From: Hugenholtzia roseola DSM 9546
GTDB taxonomy: Bacteria > Bacteroidota > Bacteroidia > Cytophagales > Bernardetiaceae
DNA: 64,000 nt
Direction: 5' to 3'
Assembly: GCF_000422585.1 (NCBI RefSeq)
Contig: NZ_KE383879.1
Location: forward strand, 156,660-220,659
The translations under genes and the position numbers were made by a program. The notes under the pieces are model-generated. The model saw only the letters and a list, made by a program, of their open reading frames with translations. It made no database searches and was not told the DNA's origin. Shown one piece after another: positions 45,877 to 53,516 of this stretch. Positions within the stretch are counted from its first letter, which is position 1. Each line of letters begins with the position of its first letter.

Positions 45877-46377
45877 ATGAATATTCAACTTATCCTCACA
45901 GACGTAGATGGCGTTCTGACCGACGGTGGCATCATTTACGACAACAATTTTCAAGAATACAAGCGTTTTAATGTAAAAGATGGGTTGATAGTGCGCCCGT
46001 TACAAAAAATGGGGATTCGCGTAGGGGTAATAACGGGCAGAAATTCGGAAGTAGTGCGCAAAAGGTGTGAGGAATTAAATTTTGATTTTCATTTTCATGG
46101 CATCAAAAATAAATTAGAAATTTATGAACAAATTAAAAAAACTACCCAACTCGATGACACGCAAATTGCTTATATTGGTGATGATTGGAACGATTTGCCA
46201 CTACTAAGGCGCGTAGGGCTAAGTTTTGCCCCTGCCGACGCAAACGAGCAGGTCTTACAAGAGGTCAAAGTGGTTCTCAAATCCGCAGGCGGCGAGGGAG
46301 CTTTTCGAGAAGCCGCCCAACTTATTTTGAAAAAGCAAGGTTTGTTAGAAGCCGCCCTCAATTTGTACTTGGCATAA
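45877..46377 (+). CDS. kdsC: 3-deoxy-D-manno-octulosonate 8-phosphate phosphatase (HAD)
   Basis: HAD-superfamily phosphatase removing phosphate from KDO-8-P for lipopolysaccharide synthesis. The 166 residues have motif I ILTDVDGVLTDG (the two Asp are nucleophile and acid/base), motif II in GVITGRNSEVV, the conserved RFNVKDGLIVR, and the metal motif YIGDDWNDLPLLRRVG. A capless C-type HAD fold with this size is characteristic of KdsC. No kdsB/kdsD neighbours are present. The stop lies 31 bp before the Rpn-type gene, which may be read through from kdsC; a separate promoter was not seen. Confidence 0.93.
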   Translation: MNIQLILTDVDGVLTDGGIIYDNNFQEYKRFNVKDGLIVRPLQKMGIRVGVITGRNSEVVRKRCEELNFDFHFHGIKNKLEIYEQIKKTTQLDDTQIAYIGDDWNDLPLLRRVGLSFAPADANEQVLQEVKVVLKSAGGEGAFREAAQLILKKQGLLEAALNLYLA

Positions 46378-46408
46378 ATTTATTCTTTTATGAAATATTG
46401 GCTCAAAG

Positions 46409-47311
46409 ATGACCAAAAAGAAACCGCTTTCACCCACTTCCGACAATGAAAAAACGGAAAGTCGCGCCTATGATAAAATCTTGAAAGAGAACATCAAATC
46501 TTACGTTCTTAATTTTGCACAAAGAGAGTTAGGTTTTGTAATAGATTCTTATGAAGAAATAAAGGATAAATTACAAACTACCTTAGAGCGAGAGGCAGAT
46601 TACATTCTCAAAATCAGGACGCGAGCAGGCGAAGATTTTATCCTGCAATTAGAATTTCAGAGCCAAGACGAACCCGACATGGTACTGCGTATGCAAGAAT
46701 ATCATGCAATTTTACATAAAAAATACAAAATTCCGATTAAACAAGTCGTTTATTTTTTAGGCGACACCGAAAGCAAAATGCGCAACCGCTTAGAGCCACA
46801 AGAAATTTATAGGGGTTTCGAACTCAAATCCTTTTACAAGTATTCCTATCAAGAATTGATAGCCTCCCAATACGCCGAAGAAGTCGTTATGGCTATTTTG
46901 GCTGACTTTGGACAAGAGAAAGCAGAAGCGGTCATTAATAAAATTTTAACGCGCCTTGCGCAACTAAAACACCACAAAACTGCGTTAAATAAGTACGTCC
47001 GCCAACTCATCACGCTGGCACGCCTACGCCTTAATGCAGGCTTAGTTGAAATCATTAACCACCAAATTCAAAAAACAAACATGGGAACGATTCAAATTGA
47101 CTACCAAAATGACTTCCTCTTTAAAAAAGGAGAGGAAAAAGGGTTAGAGGAAGGGTTAGAGAAAGGAGAAAAAAAAGGGGAGATAAAAACAAGCATTAAA
47201 ATAGCTTTGGCTTGTCTGGAAGAGGGCTTCTCTATCGAAAAGGTAGCCAAGCTCACAGGATTATCCATCAAAGAAGTAGAAAAACTGAAACAAGAAAAAG
47301 ACAATTTTTAA
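46409..47311 (+). CDS. Rpn family recombination-promoting nuclease / putative transposase (full-length form)
   Basis: PD-(D/E)XK-type nuclease of the Rpn/PDDEXK_2 family, known as DNA-cleaving toxins that act against phage. Residues 1-25 are Lys/Ser-rich. The nuclease core shows the motif EREADYILKIRTRAGEDFILQLEFQSQ (Asp64 and Glu82-x-Gln84, the D...ExQ version of the ExK site) and RMQEYHAILHKKYKIPIKQVVYFLGD. Residues 225-300 form the variable tail with four-residue Gly/Glu/Lys repeats (GEEK GLEE GLEK GEKK GEIK) and an HTH-like segment LEEGFSIEKVAKLTGLSIKEVEKL. An in-frame ATG opens exactly at this tail. In known Rpn genes a separately made C-terminal fragment blocks the toxin. The nuclease call is good; the toxin role is inferred. 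Confidence 0.85.
   Translation: MTKKKPLSPTSDNEKTESRAYDKILKENIKSYVLNFAQRELGFVIDSYEEIKDKLQTTLEREADYILKIRTRAGEDFILQLEFQSQDEPDMVLRMQEYHAILHKKYKIPIKQVVYFLGDTESKMRNRLEPQEIYRGFELKSFYKYSYQELIASQYAEEVVMAILADFGQEKAEAVINKILTRLAQLKHHKTALNKYVRQLITLARLRLNAGLVEIINHQIQKTNMGTIQIDYQNDFLFKKGEEKGLEEGLEKGEKKGEIKTSIKIALACLEEGFSIEKVAKLTGLSIKEVEKLKQEKDNF
47081..47311 (+). CDS. Candidate intragenic small Rpn protein (C-terminal 76 residues)
   Basis: The ATG at 47081, in frame with the full-length nuclease, starts MGTIQIDYQNDFLFKKG and ends at the shared stop. It is proposed as a separately translated small protein because the downstream free copies begin with the same nine residues at their own ATG. The region before the duplication boundary (...QKTN) is not duplicated. 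Contains five four-residue repeats and the HTH-like end. No Shine-Dalgarno is visible, normal for Bacteroidetes. Reported Rpn antitoxin forms come from this position in other genera; here the evidence is architectural. Confidence 0.55.
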   Translation: MGTIQIDYQNDFLFKKGEEKGLEEGLEKGEKKGEIKTSIKIALACLEEGFSIEKVAKLTGLSIKEVEKLKQEKDNF

Positions 47312-47315
47312 CAAC

Positions 47316-47558
47316 ATGGGAACGATTCAAATTGACTACCAAAATGACTTCCTCTTTAAAAAAGGAGAGGAAAAAGGGTTAGAGGAAGGGCTACAAAAAG
47401 GTTTAGAGAAAGGAGAAAAAAAAGGGGAGATAAAAACAAGCATTAAAATAGCTTTGGCTTGCCTGGAAGAGGGCTTTTCTATCGAAAAGGTAGCCAAACT
47501 CACAGGATTATCCATCAAAGAAGTAGAAAAATTGAAACAAGAAAAAGACAATTTTTAA
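47316..47558 (+). CDS. Free-standing duplicate of the Rpn small protein (80 residues)
   Basis: Second copy of the tail, beginning at an ATG 4 bp after the full-length gene's stop. Almost identical to residues 225-300, but with one more four-residue unit (GEEK GLEE GLQK GLEK GEKK GEIK) between the leader and the helical end. It ends SIKEVEKLKQEKDNF like the first copy. Being complete and in frame, with synonymous differences from copy 1, it appears to be kept. A free antitoxin-like or dimerising partner of the upstream nuclease is the simplest reading. Copies 1 and 2 start 235 bp apart, copies 2 and 3 247 bp (12 bp more, the extra unit). Confidence 0.75.
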   Translation: MGTIQIDYQNDFLFKKGEEKGLEEGLQKGLEKGEKKGEIKTSIKIALACLEEGFSIEKVAKLTGLSIKEVEKLKQEKDNF

Positions 47559-47562
47559 CAAC

Positions 47563-47599
47563 ATGGGAACGATTCAAATTGACTATCAAAATGACTTCC
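47563..47599 (+). pseudogene. Start of a third Rpn-tail copy, truncated
   Basis: ATGGGAACGATTCAAATTGA and the next 17 nt repeat the opening of copies 1 and 2, with one base different (gactac to gactat). Homology stops after GACTTCC. The tail of the same unit reappears at 49408-49452, so this copy was split or deleted internally. Confidence 0.8.
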
Positions 47600-47626
47600 C
47601 CTGCTGGGCGTAGTCTGCGATTGCGA

Positions 47627-47706
47627 CCTATCAATAGCAAATCTAAGATTTGCGTTGTGAGCAGTAGGACAGAATTACTGTAGAACGGACTTTTAGTCCG
47701 TTTTTA
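47627..47706 (+). repeat. Palindromes at the left edge of the AT-rich island
   Basis: A perfect odd palindrome (arms GCAAATCT / AGATTTGC, 47628-47644) resembles GCAAATC...GATTTGC near 49189-49206 at the other side of the island. A terminator-like stem ACGGACT / AGTCCGT followed by T lies at 47684-47706. Confidence 0.55.
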
Positions 47707-47788
47707 GTATAAGTACCTGTATAGCAATCTTTTAGAAAGATAAATCCTTTGTCGTAAAATATCGACTAATTTTACGTTAGCACTTAAT

Positions 47789-47901
47789 ATACTACAAAAA
47801 TAGCAACAAACAGATGCAAAATGCTATTTTGTCGACGTTTTAATGGCAGCAGCCCCGCAAAGCTAAGAAATTGGATTAATGAGGCTTAGTAGCAGACGAA
47901 C
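47789..47901 (+). repeat. Imperfect direct repeat flanking the AT-rich gene, left copy
   Basis: Begins ATACTACAAAAATAGCAA and ends near AGCAGACGA. Blocks CCCCGCAAAGCTAA and AATGA occur in the same order as in the right copy at 49213-49350, but with many changes and length differences. It marks a possible duplicated border of the inserted region. Confidence 0.5.
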
Positions 47902-48060
47902 ATTTGGTTTATTTTTTGGTTATTAGGACGCTACGCCCAACAAGAATGCCGTATAGACGTGATTCTCTGCGCCCTAAGAGGTTGAGATTTGCTCCATTGA
48001 TAATATGTATTTTTTTATAACTTTTATATTTTTTTAATTATGTGTATTTTTATTTTCATG

Positions 48061-49077
48061 TTATTTTTTTAATATGTTTATATTTACATTTTCTATTTTT
48101 TTAGCAACTTTATTTTTATCATATTCTATATAGTAAATAATCCAAGATGAATCTAAGTATGTTTCAAAACAGTAATGCTTATCTTTATAATAAGCATGTG
48201 ATTTTGTTTTTAAAATCAACTCATTTTCTTTATTAAATTCTTTGTATTTAATTATATAATCACTTTTGTTTTTACTTTTATGTACATGATTATTTTTCCA
48301 AAAAAACAAGTAATTCCAAAAAGAATCTGATTGAATAAATTTTTTGTGCCATTTTAGCTTACTTTTTACACGTCCGTCTATAAAATATTCAATTCGTCTG
48401 TTCCTTGATACTTCATATAACTTGTTGCCGCTTGAGTCGTGCTTCATCTTCTTCTTGAAAACCCAAAACGGGTATTTGTTAATTTTTACATCTAAAATAG
48501 TGTTAACTTCCTCATTATCTAAATCATAGTATCTATAAATACGATGTTTTTTTTTAAACGTGTGCCTCTCCTTTAATTTTCCAGAATAGTAGTATTTAGT
48601 CAAATCACCGATTGGCTGACCATTACTAAATTTCCCTTGCATTTTTAATTTCCCGTTCTGATAGTAGGTAGATTCAAATCCGTTACACCTCTTACCACAA
48701 CATAGATATTCTGTAAATGGAGGATTGCTAAAAAGAGTTACTTCTTGAAGATTATTTAGTATTATTGTATCATTTATTAAACCAAAATTAGTTATTTTTA
48801 TTTTATGAAAAGGATTTTTATCAGCAGCACCATAATAGTATCCCTCAGATAAGTAATATGTACCTGTATCTTTTAAGGTTGAAAAACCAGTAATAATATC
48901 TACACTTGGTTGAATAGAGTTCTGCAATTCAATTGTATCTTTGTATATCCAGTAAAAATAATGTACATCATAGGTATTATTACAAGTATCTTTAACAATT
49001 AGTCTATATTTTACTTCTTGTGAATAAATACTATTTATTATCATAAGAAAAACTATATTTAACAGTAATTTATTCAT
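48061..49077 (-). CDS. AT-rich secreted protein with MORN/YwqK-like repeats
   Basis: Function unknown. From ATG 49077 the product (338 residues) starts with a signal peptide (KLLLNIVFLMIINSIYSQ). The central part has repeats of the YwqK/MORN variant type, in which strands such as STYYQNGKLKMQGKFSNGQPIGDLTKYYYSGKLKERHTF, RIEYFIDGRVKSKLKW follow each other. These proteins are often surface or secreted and sometimes lie in toxin-related loci. Base composition is far more AT-rich than the rest of the window, with Ile/Lys/Asn/Tyr codons dominating, which points to acquisition by transfer. It is alone in the island that splits the third Rpn-tail copy. Confidence 0.75.
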   Translation of the reverse strand: MNKLLLNIVFLMIINSIYSQEVKYRLIVKDTCNNTYDVHYFYWIYKDTIELQNSIQPSVDIITGFSTLKDTGTYYLSEGYYYGAADKNPFHKIKITNFGLINDTIILNNLQEVTLFSNPPFTEYLCCGKRCNGFESTYYQNGKLKMQGKFSNGQPIGDLTKYYYSGKLKERHTFKKKHRIYRYYDLDNEEVNTILDVKINKYPFWVFKKKMKHDSSGNKLYEVSRNRRIEYFIDGRVKSKLKWHKKFIQSDSFWNYLFFWKNNHVHKSKNKSDYIIKYKEFNKENELILKTKSHAYYKDKHYCFETYLDSSWIIYYIEYDKNKVAKKIENVNINILKK

Positions 49078-49212
49078 TTTTTTGTGAAAAAATTTCAAAA
49101 TTTTGAGTTTAGAAAGACCGCGGAAGGCTTTCAGTTTGCAAGCCTTCTCCTATAAAGCAAAAACGCTCCCCTTGCCCTATCAGTAGGGCAAATCTTGGAT
49201 TTGCAGGGTAAG

Positions 49213-49350
49213 ATACTACAAAAATAGCAAAAAAACGCTACTTTTCAAGCGAAAAAATCGCTTTTTCCGCCGACTATTCTGCACACACAAATCCCCCCTC
49301 GCAAGGCTAAAATTCGCTCAATGAATAAGAAATAGCAGCAGAAGACGACT
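49213..49350 (+). repeat. Imperfect direct repeat flanking the AT-rich gene, right copy
   Basis: Begins ATACTACAAAAATAGCAA, then CCCCTCGCAAGGCTAAAATTCGCTCAATGA, ending AGCAGAAGACGA. Diverged match to 47789-47901, on the other side of the AT-rich gene. Confidence 0.5.
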
Positions 49351-49407
49351 AATAGGAAAATTTGACTTCAAGTTTTTTTACCCAAAGCACTTCTTATCTT
49401 CTCAATC

Positions 49408-49452
49408 TTATCCATCAAAGAAGTAGAAAAATTGAAACAAAAGAAGAAATAG
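49408..49452 (+). pseudogene. Detached end of the third Rpn-tail copy
   Basis: A 33-nt stretch (49408-49440) is identical to 47508-47540 inside copy 2 and reads LSIKEVEKLKQ in frame. It then diverges to KKK and a TAG stop at 49450-49452. It lies about 1.8 kb from the head of the third copy, on the other side of the AT-rich gene. Confidence 0.8.
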
Positions 49453-49493
49453 CATCTTTTCAATACTATTTCTTTTGTGTCTGATAACAAGGT

Positions 49494-51605
49494 TTATACC
49501 CTTCTCAAAAAGCGGTTGTCTATTTGAGAATTATCCATCTTGATAATAATTTGACGCTGTTCGGCTTCCAAACTTTGTAGAATCTGCACCAAATCGCGGT
49601 TGTGCTGCTCGAAAGCCGTTTTTGCTTTTTGTGCATTTTCGGGATTGTTAGGGTCTTCTATTTGGGTTTGAAGCAGAAGCCTAAGGTTTTGAATTGGCTC
49701 TTCCCAGTCTAATTTCAGGCAGCGCAGGGTAGCCTTTATCTTATGATACGCCAAGCGAAGCATCTCTACTTGTGCGCTATCAAAGGCTTCTTGTAGTTCC
49801 TGTCGAAAAAGTGCAATTTCTTTGCTTGTTAGGTCTAAGAGTTCTAAGTAAAAATCGCGGTCTTTTCCTGCCAAATTTTGGTAATAACTCACATCTAACT
49901 CCTGTTCGGCTTGCTCTGTCGGCTCTGGGGCGGCTTTTTGTATCGTATATTGTACGATTTTTTTGTAGAGTTCGGCAGGGTCAAAAGGCTTGGTGATATA
50001 GTCGTTCATGCCTACCTGAAAAGCCCTTTCGCGCTCTTTGGTGAGGGTAGAAGCCGTTAGTGCAATAATTGGAATTTGAGCCAAAGGGCTTTCATTGCGC
50101 CTGATGTGAATAGCGGCTTCATAGCCGTCCATTTCGGGCATCTGCAAGTCCATTAAAATAATATCGAAGCGCATCTGCGCCATTTTTTCTAAGGCACGCT
50201 TGCCATTTTCAGCCAAAGTAACCTCTGCCCCCCAATTAGTTAGGAACTTGCGTGCCAAAGTCTGATTGACACGGTTATCTTCCACTACCAAAACCTGTAC
50301 GCCTTCCAAACGAAGAGGCATTTCGATAGGATTTGGCGTTTGTTCCTTTCTAAGTAAGTTGGTGTTTTTTTCCTCTCGCATCAAGACCTTTTTCAGGGGA
50401 ATTTGAAAGCTAAAAGTAGAGCCGACCATAGGCGTACTCATCGCCGAAATGCTGCCCCCCTGCAATTCTACCAACTGCTTGGTGATGGCTAATCCCAACC
50501 CTGTGCCGCCATATTTGCGCGAAATGTCTTTGCCTGCCTGCGAAAAGTTTTCGAAAATACTTTGCAATCTATCATTTTCTATCCCAATTCCCGTATCGCT
50601 GACGGCAAAAAGAATTTCTACCGACTCGTCGAAGTTTTTAGCAAGGCGAACCGTAAGTTGAACATAACCTTCTTCGGTAAATTTGAGCGCGTTGCTCATC
50701 AGATTGTTCACAATCTGACTCAAACGCACCGAATCGCCTATCAAAAAAGCAGGAATATTTTTATCAATATGAAGTTTTATCTGCAAATCTTTTTCCTTTG
50801 CCTTATGTTTGAAACTTTCGGTCAGATTGGTCAGTAGTGCTTTTAGGTCAAATTCTAATTCTTCCAACTCCATCTTTCCTGCCTCGATTTTAGAGAGGTC
50901 TAAGACATCATTGATAAGATTAAGCAAATTTTTAGCAGAAAAAGAAAGTATTTCGGTGTTTTCGCGCTGGTCTGCCGTCAGTTCCATCTGTGAAAGCAAA
51001 TTAGTAACGCCAATAATGGCATTAAGGGGCGTTCTAATTTCGTGGCTCATCATAGAAAGAAACTGCTCTTTGGCTTTGGAGGCTTCTTCGGCTTTCTCTT
51101 TGGCGCGTTTGAGTTCGTCGTTGGCGGCGATAAGATTTTGGGTGCGCAGGCGTACCTTTTCTTCCAAATCTTCGTTGGCAAGTTTGAGAGCCTGCAAGAG
51201 TTCCTTGTTGTCTTGGCGCAGTTGGTAAGTTTCTAAGGCTTTATCAAGGGTAAGTACCATCTCCTCTTTGTTCCAAGGCTTGACCAAGTAGCGATAAATG
51301 CCACAGCGATTGATGGCACGTGTGATGTCATCTACATCGCTATATCCTGTCAGGATAATACGAATCGCCTCTGGGTAGTCGGGCAAGATGCGCTCCAAAA
51401 ACTCAACACCTGTCATCTCTGGCATCTTTTGGTCGGTGATGATAAGATGAATCGGCTGCTCGGCTAAAATTCTAATCCCTTCTTCGGCAGAGGCTGCCGT
51501 AAAAATATTGTAATGACGCTTGAAGGAGCTACGAAAAATGCGCAAATTGCTCTCCTCGTCATCTACGTACAAAAGGTTGTATAGGGGCTTGTCGTGAGTT
51601 TCCAT
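49494..51605 (-). CDS. Hybrid sensor kinase: REC - HisKA/HATPase - REC - HPt-like
   Basis: Cytoplasmic phosphorelay protein, 703 residues, no membrane segment. N-terminal receiver (residues 1-125, phosphoacceptor Asp58 in LIITDQKMPEMTG), a coiled coil (130-185), HisKA with His188 in MMSHEIRTPLNAIIG, HATPase (NNLMSNALKFT, SDTGIGIE, KYGGTGLGLAI; residues about 290-405). Second receiver with Asp485 in ILMDLQMPEMDGYE, then a C-terminal HPt-like helix with AYHKIKATLRCLK (His620). Since the protein starts with a receiver and has no sensor domain, its input is probably phosphorylation from another kinase or protein contact. The output regulator is not here. It is transcribed towards the Rpn locus. 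Confidence 0.94.
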   Translation of the reverse strand: METHDKPLYNLLYVDDEESNLRIFRSSFKRHYNIFTAASAEEGIRILAEQPIHLIITDQKMPEMTGVEFLERILPDYPEAIRIILTGYSDVDDITRAINRCGIYRYLVKPWNKEEMVLTLDKALETYQLRQDNKELLQALKLANEDLEEKVRLRTQNLIAANDELKRAKEKAEEASKAKEQFLSMMSHEIRTPLNAIIGVTNLLSQMELTADQRENTEILSFSAKNLLNLINDVLDLSKIEAGKMELEELEFDLKALLTNLTESFKHKAKEKDLQIKLHIDKNIPAFLIGDSVRLSQIVNNLMSNALKFTEEGYVQLTVRLAKNFDESVEILFAVSDTGIGIENDRLQSIFENFSQAGKDISRKYGGTGLGLAITKQLVELQGGSISAMSTPMVGSTFSFQIPLKKVLMREEKNTNLLRKEQTPNPIEMPLRLEGVQVLVVEDNRVNQTLARKFLTNWGAEVTLAENGKRALEKMAQMRFDIILMDLQMPEMDGYEAAIHIRRNESPLAQIPIIALTASTLTKERERAFQVGMNDYITKPFDPAELYKKIVQYTIQKAAPEPTEQAEQELDVSYYQNLAGKDRDFYLELLDLTSKEIALFRQELQEAFDSAQVEMLRLAYHKIKATLRCLKLDWEEPIQNLRLLLQTQIEDPNNPENAQKAKTAFEQHNRDLVQILQSLEAEQRQIIIKMDNSQIDNRFLRRV

Positions 51606-51765
51606 GCGTTTATGCCATCAATAATATGGTGCTTTCACACAAAGATAAGCAAAAATCGAGGCACTTTTTGCACTTTTCTAATTTTTTATCGTTTTTTATC
51701 TATCAAAAAGTGCATTTGGGCGAAAAACACCTCGCTTTTTTGTATTTCTCGATTGCCTTGCCTCG

Positions 51766-52272
51766 CTATTGCGCTTGTGCTTGCGCCCAAAACTGCTCAA
51801 AATCGCCTTTTTCTACTACCTGCCATGTGTGGTCTGCCAATAGCTTCACTTTGGCAATAAAGGTAAAAGGAAGTTTATTCCACTGTTCGGGGGCAATCAT
51901 AGAGAGAACATACACGCCATTTTTGCGCTGATAGAGGCTATATGTATGCGAAATGAGGGGTTCAAAACTCATTTCAGCCTCATAAATAAGTTGTGAAATC
52001 AAGGCACGCTCCTGCAAACCGCGTGCCTGCTGTGCAAGCAAATCTATTTGTGCTTTGATTTGGTCGAGCTGCATCTGCGTTTGCTCCTCCATAGCACTAA
52101 GGGCGCGTGCCTTTATCACACCCCTTTTAGTAGGCTTGATAACAGCACTTCCCACCTGATGGGCGTAGGGCAAAAAGGCAGGATTTTCTGCAATTTTATC
52201 TTTATCGATGGGATTTTCAAAATCAGGATTTTGTAGGTCGGAAAGAGAAAAAGAAGGCTTCGGTTTGTCCAT
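51766..52272 (-). CDS. DUF2452-domain protein
   Basis: Conserved protein of unknown function. The 168 residues match the DUF2452 layout: NPAFLPYAHQVGSAVIKPTKRGVIKARALSAMEEQTQMQLDQIKAQIDLLAQQARGLQERALISQLIYEAEMSFEPLISHTYSLYQ. A C-terminal strand (YVLSMIAPEQWNKLPFTFIAKVKLLADHTWQVV) follows. No signal peptide, so it is cytoplasmic. The family is common in Bacteroidetes and often stands alone, as it does here. Its gene is followed by the kinase gene on the same strand, but 160 bp separate them and a functional link is not supported. Confidence 0.85.
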   Translation of the reverse strand: MDKPKPSFSLSDLQNPDFENPIDKDKIAENPAFLPYAHQVGSAVIKPTKRGVIKARALSAMEEQTQMQLDQIKAQIDLLAQQARGLQERALISQLIYEAEMSFEPLISHTYSLYQRKNGVYVLSMIAPEQWNKLPFTFIAKVKLLADHTWQVVEKGDFEQFWAQAQAQ

Positions 52273-52313
52273 TTGTAAGGTATGATTTTGATTTTTATGA
52301 TTGGAAGGCTCTG

Positions 52314-52349
52314 ACTTTGTTTCGAACTTTGTTTCGAACTTTGTTTCGA
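52314..52349. repeat. Three tandem copies of a 12-bp unit directly after suhB
   Basis: ACTTTGTTTCGA is repeated three times without error, ending at the base before the suhB stop codon's last base on the minus strand. Small and likely a slippage product; it could vary between strains. Confidence 0.9.
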
Positions 52350-53222
52350 TTAGAGGGGCAAAAAACTATCGGCAATGAGCCGTTGCATCTGCGCATGGAG
52401 GTGGGCATTGGCAGCCAAAATTGCACGCCCGAAGACGAAGTCCTGCCCCCCTTCAAAGTCGGTAACAATACCGCCTGCCTCCTTGACCAAGAGCGACCCT
52501 GCCGCCACGTCCCAAGGGTTGAGATTGTACTCAAAAAAGCCCTCGAAACGCCCTGCCGCCACATATGCCAAATCTACGGCTGCCGACCCTAAACGTCGCA
52601 ATCCATGACAGTTTTTCATAAAATGCGCCAGCAGGTTCATATAAGCCTCTATCTTGACAAAATTTTCATAAGGGAAGCCCGTCGCTACTAAGGCTTTTGC
52701 TAAGATTTTGTCGTCGGATACACGCAAGGGGCTACCATCGAGCCAAGCTCCCCCATTTTGATAGGCATAAAAACATTCATTGCGCCCAATCTCTAAGACA
52801 ACTCCTAAAAGCAGTTCTTGTTTTAAAAGTTGTGGCGCATTATCAGACTGCGCCGCCGTAACCTTCGCTAAGGCAATGCTGATGCTATAAATAGGAATCC
52901 CATGGATAAAATTTGTAGTGCCATCGAGGGGGTCAATAATCCAATTATAGCTCTCCTCTTTGCGCTCCCCTGTGCCTTCTTCGGCTATCAAACCCGCCTG
53001 TGGCAACAAGACCTGCAAGCCTTCTACCAAAAGTCGCTCGGCTTCTTTATCTACATAAGACACAAGACTATTAAAACTCTTTTCCTCTACCAAATGCTTG
53101 CCAAAAGCAAGGGCTTCGAGGCGGATAAAATCGCCCACCTTTCGCACCAAATCGCAAACAGAGGCAGTTAGGGTAGGGAGGTTTAGCTCGGCATGAGCAG
53201 AAGGGGGAGTTGGAATTGCCAT
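52350..53222 (-). CDS. suhB-like: Inositol monophosphatase family protein
   Basis: Mg-dependent phosphatase acting on inositol-1-phosphate or a related sugar/nucleotide monophosphate. From ATG 53222 the product is 290 residues. Metal sites are in order: AEEGTGER (GEE-type), WIIDPLDGTTNFIHG (the IMPase signature DPLDGTTNF), and NPWDVAAGSLLVKEAGG (WDxAAG). The frame extends to 53342 with a hydrophobic stretch, but that part is not homologous, so the shorter form is used. SuhB of E. coli also acts in ribosomal RNA antitermination; whether this one does is unknown. Confidence 0.92.
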   Translation of the reverse strand: MAIPTPPSAHAELNLPTLTASVCDLVRKVGDFIRLEALAFGKHLVEEKSFNSLVSYVDKEAERLLVEGLQVLLPQAGLIAEEGTGERKEESYNWIIDPLDGTTNFIHGIPIYSISIALAKVTAAQSDNAPQLLKQELLLGVVLEIGRNECFYAYQNGGAWLDGSPLRVSDDKILAKALVATGFPYENFVKIEAYMNLLAHFMKNCHGLRRLGSAAVDLAYVAAGRFEGFFEYNLNPWDVAAGSLLVKEAGGIVTDFEGGQDFVFGRAILAANAHLHAQMQRLIADSFLPL

Positions 53223-53433
53223 CTTGAAAGAAAAATAAGGGGTTGGATAAAAAAACAGAGGCAAAGGTACGAAAAGAAAGCCCAAAAGAAGACCAAGAGA
53301 AGCCCAAAAGCCAAATACCTTGCGCCCCCGACTAAGGAACAAATTTTAACGCAAAGTGTTAGTTTTACGCTGTTTTTTGGGTAGGCTACCATCAGAAACA
53401 CCTCTTTGAGGCTTTTTTCTCAAAGATTGCACA

Positions 53434-53476
53434 AAAAAACGGCAGGACTACGCCTTTGGTAGTGCCTGCCGTTTTT
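53434..53476. terminator. Long terminator hairpin between the vWA gene and suhB
   Basis: A stem of about 18 bp, AAAAACGGCAGGACTAC / GTAGTGCCTGCCGTTTTT with one bulge, and flanking A and T runs, downstream of the vWA gene on the minus strand. Confidence 0.85.
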
Positions 53477-53516
53477 GAAAAATAAGTATAAAAAATGAGA
53501 TTTATTTTACACTTAT

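Noticed and set aside
46409-49494. Insertion sequence or CRISPR array in the Rpn region
   Set aside because: No transposase with a DDE/DEDD or Y1 motif, no regular spacer-repeat array; the repeats are tandem gene tails.
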